Origin: Leptodontidium sp. MPI-SDFR-AT-0119
Taxonomy: Eukaryota; Ascomycota; Leotiomycetes; Helotiales; Leptodontidiaceae
Direction: 5' to 3'
Assembly: GCA_020726505.1 (NCBI GenBank)
Contig: JAHLEZ010000002.1
Location: forward strand, 5,146,001 to 5,210,000
Length of the DNA: 64,000 bases
This document shows, piece by piece, positions 45,682 to 56,312 of the stretch. The notes under the pieces were generated by a model that was not told the DNA's origin, searched no databases, and was given only the letters and a program-made list of their open reading frames with translations. A program made the translations under genes and the position numbers. Each line of letters opens with the position of its first letter. Position 1 is the first letter of the stretch.

Positions 45682-47381
45682 ATGGTGGGGTTGGGGCTTG
45701 GGCGGCTCGAGAGCTACGAGTGGCAGTGGCCGCCTAGCATCTCCTGGGCATTGATCTACGCCGTGGCGATCATCCCCTCCTTCATCGCCTACATCGTCGT
45801 CTACCGTCTCTTCTTCCACCCCCTCGCGCATATCCCAGGCCCCAAGCTCGCTGCGCTCACCTTCCTCTACCAGACCTACTATAGCTTCAAAGATGGCAGC
45901 CGCTTTTACCAGCAGGTCGAGACCCTCCACAAGATATACGGCCCTATCGTGCGCATCACCCCCAACGAAGTCTCCCTGAGCGACCCCGAGCACTACGAGA
46001 CGATATACTATGTCGGGTCGAAGTACGCAAAGGACCCGAGATACTACGATGCCTTTGGCATGGAATACGCCTCCTTCACCTCCTGTCCCAACGAACTGCA
46101 CCGGCTCCGTCGCGGGCCCTTGAACAAGTTCTTCTCTCGCGCCATGGTGCTGGAATTGCAAAACATCGTGCAGGAGAAGGCTGACAAGCTCTGTGCTCTG
46201 ATCACAAAGCATTCAAAGGCGGGAGAGATGCTGGATGTTCATCATGGATGCCGTGCTGTGTCGATTGATGTGATTACGGAATATATGTTCAACAAGTGCT
46301 ATAATCTTCTTGATTCCCCGGATCTGGGCACCCATTTCTTTGAGCTGGTGAGAGGCATTGGCCCTGCGCTCTGGGTTTTCCAGCAGTGGCCAGAGCTGAG
46401 CATCATGAACGGCCTTCCCCAGTGGATGTTGAAAAAAATGAGTCCGCCTCTTGCGCAGATCCTGAATCTGCAAGAAGTATGTCGTCCGCCCAACCAAATC
46501 TCTACCGAGCGTTACATTTACTGACGAGAATCGTAGCACGCCAAACAACAAGTCCTCATTGTCAAAGCCGATCTCGACGCTGGTCGAGTCATCGAACACG
46601 CCCGCACAACAATCTTCCACGAACTACTAACGCCAAATCTCGACGAAGGCTGGTTCCCCCCAACTCCAGATCAGATCAAATATGAAGCCTATGGCATCTT
46701 GGCAGCGGCAGCTGATACGACGGGCAATGGGTTGACGACAGGGCTTTATGAGGTGATCAGAAATCCCAAGATCTACGCAAAGCTTACCGCAGAACTGAAG
46801 GCTGCATTCCCGGATCCGAACGCCAAGATGGAACTCACGATTTTGGAACGCCTCCCATATCTGACTGGTGTCGTAAACGAAGCACTTCGCCTGTCCTTCG
46901 GTGTCATCTCACGCCTCCCGCGTATCGTCCCCGACGGCGGCGCCAAGTTCGAGGGCTACGCCATCCCCGCCGGGTTCACCGTCTCCATGTCGTCCTGGGT
47001 CCTACACCGGAACGAAGACTACTTTCCCCGTGCACAGGAGTTCATTCCTGAACGATGGACACTGACTAGCGAGAAGCAGAGGATGTGGAAGGCTTTTGTG
47101 CCGTTTGGAAAAGGAAGCAGGATGTGTGTTGGGATGCCGTAAGTTCTCTCCACCGACCCCGTGGCGCTTGATCAAGGATGGTTTGGGAATGAGGCTGACT
47201 GCAAAGGCTTGCGTTTTGTGAGATGTACGTGACTTTAGGGACGATTTTCCGCAGATTCGAGCACTTGAAAGGGAATGAATTGAGTGAATATGACCTGTTG
47301 TATGACGATTTCTTTGCTAGTCACCGGCCGATGGATGCTGTCAAGTTTCATATTATTGAGCAGGATTTGAAGGATCAATGA
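45682..47381 (+). CDS. Cytochrome P450 monooxygenase
   Basis: Haem-thiolate monooxygenase of the fungal class II (ER-anchored) type. Exons 45682-46476, 46537-47138 and 47207-47381 give 523 residues. A single N-terminal membrane anchor (ISWALIYAVAIIPSFIAYIV) is followed by the hinge HPLAHIPGPKLAALTF. The I-helix is AAAADTTGNG (with the acid-alcohol DT pair), the K-helix ExxR is NEALR, the PERF region is EFIPERW, and the Cys-ligand loop FGKGSRMCVG is intact. GPIVRITPNEVSLSDPEHY and GCRAVSIDVITEYMF resemble the CYP58/trichodiene oxygenase-like group, a weak impression only. The substrate is unknown. It shares a promoter region with the methyltransferase. Confidence 0.92.
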
Positions 47382-47820
47382 CAAGGGAACAAGAGGTTGG
47401 GAATGATGATGATTCGCCCCAGGAAAGTAAGTGGCCCGTAACGCAAGTGCACGTAAAAAAAAAAAATTCAAGTAATTTTTCCGAATAATTAGAGAATAAA
47501 TTATAATTAAAAATAAATTCATCGAAGGAGTCAATTGATTTCTATTTACTACACTTTTTTTTTTATTAAAAAAAAAACCTTGTTGTGGCATATAATTAAT
47601 TCCTTCTCTCTAAGCTTACCAGCTCAATTCGAAGGCATTTAGCTCCAATTGTTAGCGTCGAGGGAAAACGGACCGTTCCGTTACTCCTACCGCAAGGTCA
47701 ATTACGTAAGGCATGATCCTTTATGAATAAGTAGGGCGTTGACTTGGTAGGGTTCAACACCTTCGTCTATTGAGCAACATCTTTCGCATCTCCCCCCAAT
47801 ATCTTTTTCTGCCACACGTC
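47382..47820. other. Intergenic, AT-rich
   Basis: About 440 bases with A and T homopolymers (47455-47466, 47552-47578) and the promoter of the next gene. No coding signal. Confidence 0.4.
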
Positions 47821-48953
47821 ATGTCTGCAAACCGCATCGCTGTCTATGGTCATCGCGGCCGATTCAGTTCTCGAATTGTATCGGTTCTCATTGCTTCTGA
47901 CGCACACATCACTGTCCTCTACCGTCCTGGTTCTGATATATCCAACCTCCCAGCGAGAGTCCCAAAGATCGAGGTGGATGTACTCGACCAGGATGCTCTA
48001 GTTGCGGCATTGCAGAACATCGACATAGTGCTGTAAGCAACGAAAATCCCACATCTCTTCCTTCCAATAGAAGTCACACTTACCATTACAAGCTCTTTGG
48101 TAGGGGACGAAGGTGTCAGTAGGGAATTTGGCTTTGTCTCAGCGATTCCTCGAACCAACGTTAAGCTGTTCGTACCGTCCGACTTGGGTCTTCGCTACGG
48201 TGAAGATGGAATGGCAATTCCACTCCTCAAGAAGAAGGAACAGGTCCAGGAGGCTACCAGACAAGCGGGTATCCCACTGACGGTCGTTCTCATTGCAAAC
48301 TTCGCGGAGTTCACTCTTGGATCCATGTGAGTTGGCCTCTTGGTCGGTTGCACTGATTTTGTCCTCACTAACAGTTCGTGACACATAAGAGTTATGGGGA
48401 TATCGAGGGAAATCGGCTTCTCTATACCGGCAATGCGGCTATCGAAAAAGCAAGCATGTGGTACGCCCCGAATCAATTCATTCAATTAGTTTTCATTCGA
48501 AGTACAAGCTGACCAGGCTATGCGGTATCTGTACATACAGCACGGTGGAATACGTCGCTGCTGCATATGTATCAATCTTCACCACCACTCCCATTGCCGA
48601 AATAAGCAACAGAGCGATCGGCCTAGTCGAGCTTGATCCCACGGGCGAAGACATTGCCGCAGCGCTTCAGAAAAGTATGGCAAGAAGCCCAAGATCTTCC
48701 AGCAAAGCATTGAAAAGGTCAATGAACAATTTTTGGATCGCCTCAAGTCCGACATGTCCGCTCTCGCTCCTGCGTGGTATTATCGCAAGCTATGGGGCAC
48801 AGGCGAGTTAACGAGTTTGCTTGGCTCCGACATTTGGGATCTTCGTTCGTACAAGAAGCTACATTGGACGATCTCATCGTTGAAGGAAAGGTCGGTTCCT
48901 ACCGAGATTTGTCTCTAGTTCTGCCGCATCTCGAGGAGGCAATGATTCATTAA
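47821..48953 (+). pseudogene. NmrA-like NAD(P)-binding (isoflavone reductase-type) pseudogene
   Basis: Exons 47821-48032 and 48093-48326 are followed by ones starting near 48391 and 48542. The start MSANRIAVYGHRGRFSSRIV carries the Rossmann GxxGxxx; then VDVLDQDALVAALQNIDIVL, SLVGDEGVSREF, RTNVKLFVPSDLGLRYGEDG, PLTVVLIANFAEFTLGS, LLYTGNAAIEKASM and TVEYVAAAYVSIF follow in family order. After ALQK (near 48674) the homology jumps one frame to YGKKPKIFQQSIEKVNEQFL, and after about 48855 it shifts again to EATLDDLIVEGKVGSYRDLS, ending at the TAA at 48951-48953. Two frameshifts argue for a pseudogene. The first coincides with a GTATGG, so a cryptic intron was considered, but the skipped sequence is itself family-like. 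Confidence 0.75.
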
Positions 48954-49828
48954 CCTTGCCTGTCACGGGCACCACTTTCAATCTTGCGACCCTTATCCCT
49001 AGCCGCAATGACCTACAACGTCAGCCGGCATCTGGGTCCCCAAGAATTCTTTGCTTGTGTTGATGCAAAGGGTGCTCAAAGTACATGATTCATGAATCCA
49101 GAGCCCATAAATCAATACTTTGTACACTATCCCTTAAGCTTTGTGTAGAGCCATGACCACGCGGCAAAATCACTCCAGCTTACGCACGTCCGGGTCAGGA
49201 ACCCTATCCTAGGACCGCAAGAAAGTTTCCATAAGCCGGGCTAAGACGGCCGCGATGTTGCCCAGGAATCCTAGGTCAGGGGTGTTAATGGTTATCCAGT
49301 TCTTTAGCATCAGTGCGACATGCTCAATGGGGTTGATATCAGGCAAATGCGATGATCAGTCGATGACGAGTAGTCGTAGTGGATTCGACAATGACACGTT
49401 AGGCAGAAATGTTCGTCACATCTCGTAAAATTTCGTCAGATGCGGACCTGGATTTGCATCTTTTTTCCTGTGGCTGAGCTGCCCGTATTGATAGCACTTA
49501 ATCTGTCCTGATCCAGATTGTCTTGCCTGCCCTTGCTCTGTGCGGCCTTCACCGTGGCGTCTGGCATTATATAGTTCGGTGTCAAATTCTAATACAAAAA
49601 GCTGCGTTATATATATAGTACAGCAGACTACCTAATTTTAAAATGTACTTTTCCTAAGTTTGATTCTAGAGTACTTTAAAATAGAATTAATCAATCGCTT
49701 GTTAAGATATAACTCTCGCAAGAGAGCAGTTGATTACCCCACCATAGTGTCCTAATATCGTAGCTGTAACGACAAGTTCACAAGGAGGTTCTGGTTAAGG
49801 GGTTCGCTTAGTCACGGAGGAATAATTA
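48954..49828. other. Intergenic region holding a transposon relic
   Basis: Carries the Tc1/mariner remnant at 49209-49392 and AT-rich sequence from about 49560 to 49740. Otherwise nothing coding. Confidence 0.5.
49209..49392 (-). mobile_element. Tc1/mariner transposase relic (DDE_3 C-terminal fragment)
   Basis: On the minus strand the frame reads LSNPLRLLVID-stop-SSHLPDINPIEHVALMLKNW and ends at a TAG at 49209-49211. The S-x-x-L-P-D-I-N-P-I-E-H block is the third-Asp/Glu region of Tc1/mariner transposases (consensus SPDLNPIE). The internal TGA replaces the expected Trp codon, a TGG to TGA transition of the kind produced by repeat-induced mutation. The rest of the transposase is missing. Confidence 0.75.
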
Positions 49829-50137
49829 TCAACTCAGTTCCAACATGGCTGAATATAGGATGTCCATTTCAACCAATTCGACGAGACCTGAGACAAGAAT
49901 GCCATCTAGGGCAGCCTTAGCCTTGTCTAAGCTACAGGCTGTCAAAATGAGTCGCGCTCCAGTGAGAGCAAGAGCACGGGCGGTCTCAATGCCGATTCCA
50001 GAATGGTTTCCGGTGAGAACAATCACTTCCCTTTGCAATTTGCCTTCCACGCCTTCATCCTTTACAACTTGGATAGCGGTTGGTCGACCATCTCCTGGAC
50101 CCTCAGGATTTGCGTGAGTGGTTTCATATCGAGACAT
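49829..50137 (-). pseudogene. Truncated short-chain dehydrogenase/reductase (N-terminal fragment)
   Basis: Starts MSRYETTHANPEGPGDGRPT and continues VIVLTGNHSGIGIETARALA, the SDR Rossmann motif (TGxxxGIG with N-H in the variable places), then LILTACSLDKAKAALDGIL and VELVEMDI, the usual D-residue strand. Here homology stops abruptly at about 49855 and the frame runs into unrelated sequence (LYSAMLELS-stop). An SDR of this class needs about 200 more residues, including the YxxxK active site, so this is a 5' remnant. The broken end faces the AT-rich segment next to the Tc1/mariner relic. Confidence 0.75.
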
Positions 50138-50925
50138 GATGAGCTTGAGTGGACTGGTGGTGATGAGTTGTCGAACTAAGAGGGATGAATAAAGCAGGTT
50201 GCTCAGTATTGTCAGGTAAATCGATTGATATTTTGATGAAGGCAAAGTCCATCATTGGCCACTTCTTTAATGTCGCGAGCCAGCGGATTTGATGCTCCGA
50301 CAATTGAGACAGCGAGCGCCCACGAAGTTATGAGTCACGGGGGCGATTTGGGCTGTTTCATACTTCGTACAGCCCAAACTAATCCAGATTTCTCGTCCGT
50401 GTACTTGTCGGATGTTCTACCACGAACAAGGGTTTCTGACGAATAAAATATCAGGATTTCATAATTTTCACGCCTTTCTGACTTTAAGTCGGCGTGGAAG
50501 CACAGACGAGAAATCCGGATTAGTTTGGGCCTATACGAAGTATATATCCCTTTGAAGGATACTGCGCAAGTCTGGCCATGCACCACCAACATAGCTTCAC
50601 CCTATGAGCTTATCGGCTAGTCATAAAGATGTGCATCCACGAAACTTTAAATACCCCACAAGAATCACATGCACCGTCGATATGCTTTTAACGTATCAAG
50701 ATCTCCACTTTTCCCCACTCGTACTTAACTAATCATTTGGACCACAACTTTTTTCATCCTCAACCTTTTGTGCTCCTTTCACGATTCAAGGATAACACTC
50801 CGATTGCGACACTTCGCGCGGTATCACCGGGGTGTTACTTGGCAATTCAGAAGTGCTCACCAGATTCGGGGTCAACAGTGGGGCTCAGTACTGTATTCTA
50901 GAGAAAAGCACTCCATAACTGTATC
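50138..50925. other. Intergenic with an inverted-repeat element
   Basis: Holds the MITE-like element at 50360-50543. From about 50700 on the sequence is C/T-rich leader of the next gene. Confidence 0.5.
50360..50543. mobile_element. Short MITE-like element with ~42-bp terminal inverted repeats
   Basis: ATACTTCGTA at 50360-50369 is mirrored by TACGAAGTAT at 50534-50543. Inside, GCCCAAACTAATCC(A/G)GATT at 50372-50389 recurs as reverse complement near 50512-50530, followed on both sides by TCTCGTC. The arms differ by a few transitions and one base insertion. The element is 184 bp and non-coding. Confidence 0.75.
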
Positions 50926-52197
50926 ATGGGAGTCTCCCGGACACCGATACCTCATTCGCACCGAGCTGCTTTGCGCCAGCATTTCCAAGACACCAACCCT
51001 AAGCCCACTCAGGCAACTTTAAGGGCATGGTTCAAGTCGCAATTTGGCTACAGCATCAGTCAGTCAATCGTCAGTCGGAGTCTTAGCGATAGCTTCGCCA
51101 ATCTCGACAACCTCGATGCGTCAGGCTCTGTATATCGAGCACGAAACGGCCAATGGCCTTGGCTAGAGTCGCTTCTTGCGGACTGGCTTCAAGAGGAGGA
51201 GATCCAAGGTGGCAGAATGTCGAACGAAGCGATCGGACGTAAAGCCAAACAGCTTTGGGAGCAATCGACCGAGTCCAAGGATTTGGAGTCGCCAAAATTC
51301 TCGGTTGGATGGGTTGTTAAATTCAGACGGCGACTCCGATTGCGACCCCAGCCTGCCCCATATCAGCCTACAGTAGACTATTCCCCTTATGGCGACTTCA
51401 TCACATTAGATTCCCTCGAGCGCCACAACAGCACGACTGGGCATATTTTGGCTACAGGTCTCCCTCATTCAGAAATGTCAACAACAGGACCTTCCGCAGC
51501 GGAAGGTTCCACATTTTTATCAAGTGTCAATTCCAAATTAGCCGAGCTGCCGACCATCACCTTCTCATCGGATCATCTCCTACATCTCATTCAATACAAT
51601 GTTTTTCGAGGCCTCATGTCTAATAAGTCTTTGCTACATTCAGCAGCACTGATTTATGGTGCACCCAAAATCAGCATGCCCATTGAACAGTTCCCAACGC
51701 GGATATGTGGTGGGTTCACGGTGATTCACCCAGCCGTTGACCAACAAATTCCGAACACTTTGTATCCTACGCCATTGCAGATGAACTGTGCACATACGGA
51801 CTGGATTAACATGTTTCCATTCCCGAGATTCCGAGATAACCTCATCAGGAGAGGTGTAGATTTTGTGCCGGAAAAAATGTGTCGAGATCTCTTTGGGGAT
51901 ATTTTTTTAGAGAACGGTACTCTTCCACTCTTTGACGATGCACAAAAGGTAGATGAGTGTGAATCGTCGCTGGCACTAGAGCGTACTGATAAGGGGCATT
52001 TCGAAGAAGAGGATGATTACACAGCCGGACGCAAGTGTCTGATTGTCTGGGGGGATCCATTGCGGGTCGAAAACTGGGAAGTGACACCAGGATTCTTAAG
52101 GAACTGGGGATGGGCGTTGGAAGGCTGCCAAGATTTGATCGAAGCAAGCAATCGATGGCGAGCAGTGAGGGATGAGAAACTGATAACATGTACTTAA
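50926..52197 (+). CDS. Transposase-derived CENP-B/ABP1-type HTH protein fused to DUF3425
   Basis: Single exon, 423 residues. Residues ~10-60 (RAALRQHFQDTNPKPTQATL, then FGYSISQSIVSRSLSD) are a helix-turn-helix of the ARS-binding protein 1/CENP-B N-terminal kind. Residues ~75-135 (WPWLESLLADWLQEEEIQGG, MSNEAIGRKAKQLWEQ, FSVGWVVKFRRRLRL) are the second CENP-B/Tc5-type HTH. The C-terminal ~210 residues are DUF3425 (LLHLIQYNVFRGLMSN, IHPAVDQQIPNTLYPTPLQM, HTDWINMFPFPRFRDNLI, CLIVWGDPLRVENWEVTPGF), a region normally found behind fungal bZIP domains. No DDE catalytic domain is present. It is probably a DNA-binding transcription regulator built from pogo/Tc1-type transposase parts. Confidence 0.82.
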   Translation: MGVSRTPIPHSHRAALRQHFQDTNPKPTQATLRAWFKSQFGYSISQSIVSRSLSDSFANLDNLDASGSVYRARNGQWPWLESLLADWLQEEEIQGGRMSNEAIGRKAKQLWEQSTESKDLESPKFSVGWVVKFRRRLRLRPQPAPYQPTVDYSPYGDFITLDSLERHNSTTGHILATGLPHSEMSTTGPSAAEGSTFLSSVNSKLAELPTITFSSDHLLHLIQYNVFRGLMSNKSLLHSAALIYGAPKISMPIEQFPTRICGGFTVIHPAVDQQIPNTLYPTPLQMNCAHTDWINMFPFPRFRDNLIRRGVDFVPEKMCRDLFGDIFLENGTLPLFDDAQKVDECESSLALERTDKGHFEEEDDYTAGRKCLIVWGDPLRVENWEVTPGFLRNWGWALEGCQDLIEASNRWRAVRDEKLITCT

Positions 52198-52784
52198 GAT
52201 AATCATAAACTTGCTCGAATGGAATCCTAGGTGATGACTCTATGTAGTGCATTTGGCATTCATCTCTTTCGAATTAGATTTTCGATCCTGCAAGTTGCAT
52301 ATCCTTCAAACGTGCTTGTTCAGCACGGACACGCACTTTCTTATGCTCCTCTAAATTGCATATCCTTCAAACGTGCAAGTTCAGCGGACACGCACTTTCT
52401 GCTTTCCCGGGCCGCAAGATAATGAATGACTAATAGCAGCCCTACCTCAGAAAACTCGGGAAAGTGCTAACTCCGACACTTCTACCCGAATAACCTCCTG
52501 CATGATCTTGCGGACATTTGCGTGCGAAACAACTGACGCGACGTTGCCCCACGGACAAATCAAAATGTCCGAAGTCGAACATTGGCAGGCAATAATTGAT
52601 TGTTGTTAGTAGAATGGCGATTTTGAGTTTGTAGAAGTTTTCCGACGAGGACATAAACAGAAGCCATTTCCCAAGATTGGCCATCTTTCCCTCAACATAG
52701 ATCACATCTCAGCATCTCTAACTTCCCAAACAAATCCTTCACAACCTGAGCCAACGAATCGATCAAGTGACATCGAGTCTCATA
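52198..52784. other. Intergenic with a short direct repeat
   Basis: 587 bases. Contains the duplicated ~47-bp unit at 52305-52400. No gene recognised. The last 60 bases are C/A-rich leader. Confidence 0.5.
52305..52400 (+). repeat. Two direct copies of a ~47-bp unit
   Basis: TTGCATATCCTTCAAACGTG begins at 52305 and again at 52356. Both continue through GTTCAGC and GGACACGCACTTTCT; copies differ by a 2-base insertion and two substitutions, spacing about 51 bases. Confidence 0.85.
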
Positions 52785-53827
52785 ATGTCTACCTCTGCAA
52801 AACGCACAATTCTCATCACTGGGTTCGTCAATCTCGCCTTGCTCTTGATAAGCGACGCAAAATCTTACTGATAATCTTATTTTGTTAGCTGTTCAACAGG
52901 TGGAGCAGGTCATGCTCTTGCTCTCGAATTCGCAGCCAAAGGCTTGCGAGTCTTTGCGACAGCACGTTCAACAAAGTCGCTGGCCACTTTAGAAGCGAAG
53001 GGCATTGAAGTGCTCCCACTTGAGGTGACCAGCGCGGAGAGTATCCAAGCGCTCAAGGAAGAAATCACGAAGCGTACAGGAGGGAAATTGGATATGTTAT
53101 TCAATAACGCTGGTTTCAGTGAGAATTGCTCTCTCTGTTATCAAGTCCTTTAGTTCAGAGAGTTCTCATTCTAATTTGGATGTTAGTGTATGAGCATCCA
53201 GCGGTAGAAGCTGATCCCGCACTCATTCGGAAGATGTTTGATGCCAACGTCTTCGGAGTTTTCGACATGATCAACGCCTTTTTCCCTTTGCTCTTAGCCG
53301 CGGCCGGAAATCCCAATGCTCCTCCTACGATCATCAATACTGCGTCAGTCCTTTCTCGACTACCTTATCTTTTTTCTTCTGGATATAATGCGTCAAAGGC
53401 TGCCGTTGTATCTTACTCCGACACCCTTCGACTCGAACTACAGCCATTTGGGATCAAAGTTGTGACGTTGCTTATGGGCGAAGTCTCTACCGGACTGATG
53501 TCTGAGAACAACATTTCATTCGGCCAAGACAGTCTATATATCGATGCGCAAGAAGGCGTGAAGGAGAGAACTAGACAACATATCCAGAAAAGTATGGGGC
53601 CCGAGGTCTTTGCTAGTCAGGTTGTCAATAGTGTGCTTTCAAAGCCTGCGGTTGGGAAAGGCGAATTCTTATGGAAAGGCACCAATGCTGGAGTTGCATG
53701 GCTGCTCAATGCTGTGGGTCCAAGGAAGGTGTTCGATCCAATCGCAAAGTCTGGTGTTGGTCTGAACAAAGAGGCGACTCGGAAAGCGATTCTTGAGAGA
53801 GGTCAACATCGTGTAAAGCGCGACTGA
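52785..53827 (+). CDS. Short-chain dehydrogenase/reductase (AYR1-like classical SDR)
   Basis: NAD(P)-dependent oxidoreductase. Exons 52785-52822, 52889-53118 and 53187-53827 give 302 residues. The nucleotide-binding TGCSTGGAGHALALEFA follows MSTSAKRTILI; NNAGF is completed at the second junction (then MYEHPAVEADP). The catalytic Ser is in INTASVLSRLPYLFSS and the YxxxK is YNASK. The C-terminal extension to VGPRKVFDPIAKSGVGL is typical of 1-acyldihydroxyacetone-phosphate-reductase-like SDRs. The first donor is GTTCGT, weak but needed by phase. Within the neighbourhood it could interconvert an alcohol and the ketone substrate of the Baeyer-Villiger enzyme; this is inference. Confidence 0.88.
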
Positions 53828-54727
53828 ATTCAGTCATTTTGTGTGCTGTGGAGATTATAGTTTTATTCTGGTATAATATGGTGGTGATTTCAAATGTAAT
53901 TTTGAGTGTAGTCTGGAGTTTTGTGTACAGAATAAGGTCATATTTAAACATATCGTTTCCCGTGCACAAATATCGATTTTGTGTACTCATTGTGATACAT
54001 GAACAACTCAGGGTAACTGGCTGAGGTCATGGGGATACTGCTGTCGAAATCTTAGTGGAAAATTCTCGACAGCGCCAACTACAACAATTGGTGACGATAA
54101 TCGACGTGGGACATTGTTGGGGTTTTGCATGTACAGATGAGTGGTATAGGCACAAGTTGAAAACTGTCCCGCGTCGCTAATCATTATTGATTCTTGAACT
54201 ATCTTTCTACCTTACTTTAATCAAATGGGTATGAGTCAATTCTTGAGCTGAGCATTTCCATGTAGTACTGTGTCAAGACCAGCATCTCTTGTGGAGGAAG
54301 TCGGCTCTTAGTAGAGAATGGAAAGTCTTGCCACTATGATGGCCGGGTTCGCTGACTGGATCCAACTGCTCATCTTTTAACATCAATTCCAGGATTTGAT
54401 ATCCCTCGAAGAATGTCTGGAAGCTTCGCACCCACACGGCAAATCACTTTTCCTGCAACGTTGCCTTGGGATAATTCATCGAGCAGCATGAGCTTTAACC
54501 CACTTCTATTCTGAAAGGTATTGTCCTCGACAAAGAGAAAGGGGGTACTCGTCGACATATAGAAGCTGCAGTAGCACAAGCTTAACACGATTGCGGGGAT
54601 TTATCATATAAAATAGAGGTGCGTAACGTTAAGCACAACCACTTGTAACCCGTCACAGGGAAAATTTCCCTTCTTCTAGATTTACTAACAACTTTTGACT
54701 ACTAACTGTAACCCCCAAAACAAGCAC
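53828..54727. other. Intergenic, no intact gene
   Basis: 900 bases. A minus-strand frame at about 54370-54588 contains LMLLDELSQGNVAGKVICRV, which faintly resembles the end of a zinc-type alcohol dehydrogenase. It is too short to call. The rest is AT-rich. Confidence 0.4.
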
Positions 54728-55678
54728 TCAAAAAGAACTGATAGCCCTGAACCTGTTTTCGACCGCTCTCTTACTTGCACCGATCTGTGGCGCGATACCC
54801 TCAAACGCATGCGGCAACCCTGGATACAAGTGGAACTCAATTGAAACGTTTGCTTGAGCAATTCTCTGCGCATACCGCATATCCTCATCACGAAATATGT
54901 CGAGTTGACCAACTTCAATGTACGTTGACGGTAGCCCAGAGAGATCTGGAGCACGAGCAGGGGCGCAGTATATAGGAACATCCGCCGTGCCCGCTTTGTG
55001 ACCTAATAGAGCCGTCCAAGCAGTGATGTTATCTTCCGTCGACCAGATTGCCATTGGTTCGATGGCGAGATTTGGCGTCAATGTGCGATCATCAAGCAAC
55101 GGATAGATTAGAATCTGCTTGGCCAGGGGGGGTGAGAGTTTGTTGTCGCGGGCCATCAGCGCAACACCGGCAGCAAGACCACCACCGGCAGATTCCCCAA
55201 TGACCCCAATACGATTAAGATCGATGTTCAAGGAGTCTGCTTGGGATCGGAGCCATAGCAGAGAAGCATAGGAGTCGTCGACGGGTGTGAGGCCAGGATG
55301 TTCGGGGGCGAGACGGTAGTCGACAGAGTACACTGGTACACCAGTAGCAGAGACTTGCATTGCGACAATTTTCGAGAAGGTGTCAACGCTGCCAAGAATC
55401 AAGCCGCCGGCATGAAAGTGTAACAAGGCGGAAGTTTTGGTCGTGGCGCTGCCTTTTTTGGTGAAGCCGATAATCTTGATCTTGTTGCCATCCGCTGTAT
55501 TGACCCAAAATTCCCGTTGGTCTACATCTAGACAATCGGGAAGCATAGTTGACAATGCGCCGAACTTAGCATCGAAATCTCGACGACGAGCAGCGATATC
55601 GTGCAGGGCCGGTGGAGGGCCATTTGGTGGGAGTGTAGAGAGCACCTCCAAGAATTCGGGGTCGAATTTGAGACTCAT
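54728..55678 (-). CDS. Alpha/beta hydrolase fold-3 (HSL-family esterase)
   Basis: Intronless, 316 residues. Catalytic elements are all visible: oxyanion motif HAGG in LLHFHAGGLILGSVD (Ala instead of the usual Gly after His), VDYRLAPEHP, nucleophile GESAGGGLAAG, acid in EVGQLDIFRDED and His in YPGLPHAFEG. There is no signal peptide, so it is probably cytosolic. Such enzymes hydrolyse short esters and lactones. Its place between an SDR and two flavin monooxygenases makes it a candidate to open the ester or lactone formed by the Baeyer-Villiger enzyme. Confidence 0.9.
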   Translation of the reverse strand: MSLKFDPEFLEVLSTLPPNGPPPALHDIAARRRDFDAKFGALSTMLPDCLDVDQREFWVNTADGNKIKIIGFTKKGSATTKTSALLHFHAGGLILGSVDTFSKIVAMQVSATGVPVYSVDYRLAPEHPGLTPVDDSYASLLWLRSQADSLNIDLNRIGVIGESAGGGLAAGVALMARDNKLSPPLAKQILIYPLLDDRTLTPNLAIEPMAIWSTEDNITAWTALLGHKAGTADVPIYCAPARAPDLSGLPSTYIEVGQLDIFRDEDMRYAQRIAQANVSIEFHLYPGLPHAFEGIAPQIGASKRAVENRFRAISSF

Positions 55679-56312
55679 GGTGACGACGGTCTGAAGAGGA
55701 AACGCACAAGTGGAAGCGGAAGTAGACAGCTGTGGTCAAACAGGGGAAGAATGCAGCGTGGAGAAATACGTAATTGCCTGGGCCACCAGATATGATATGT
55801 TGATGAAGGCACAAACCGACGCTCGTCTTGTGGGACCAACAACAACAGAAGTTGGGACTAAGCGAAGGCGGGGTGCTGTTTGAGCTGGCTGCCCGCTGCG
55901 GGCTGCAAGGGCGGGGAGAGTGCGAAGCGTACCGCCCCAACTCCACCGTCTGGGGTTTGGAGGGAATCAATGATATGATGTGGGATTACCAATTCCCCCG
56001 TGTTGGGGACCCCATATTTGGGCATCTCCACTGCGAAGCAACTGGAGCCGCTTCTCCTCCGCCGACACTAGATTGTTTCATGGGGGGTGGGAATTTGCCT
56101 TGCATGATTTTTGGTGGGAATTTTCCTGATGTGTATCGTCATGAGTGATTCTCCTGGTGGACTCGATATCGGACTAGCGCAGAGACTAAGTAGTTCAAAT
56201 CTGGTATATTTCATGTAATCCCCAGGGTTGCATTCACTCCCCAGCCTATTACTCCTTCAGAAAGCTTCTCCACAAAAATAACATTTACATACTCGCAGCA
56301 GATACCAACCTA
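55679..56312. other. Divergent promoter region
   Basis: 634 bases between the minus-strand hydrolase and the plus-strand flavin monooxygenase. An overlapping open frame at 55828-56148 has no family resemblance. This is a likely shared regulatory region. Confidence 0.4.

Noticed and set aside
45673..46212. 179-codon open frame antisense to the P450 first exon
   Set aside because: A shadow of GC-rich P450 codons; the sense strand has all P450 motifs.
48674..48860. Cryptic intron explaining the NmrA frame change (GTATGG donor)
   Set aside because: The stretch that would be spliced out reads as family-like sequence in the alternate frame, so a frameshift explains it better.
54370..54588. Remnant of a zinc alcohol dehydrogenase
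   Set aside because: The resemblance rests on one short block; not enough to call.
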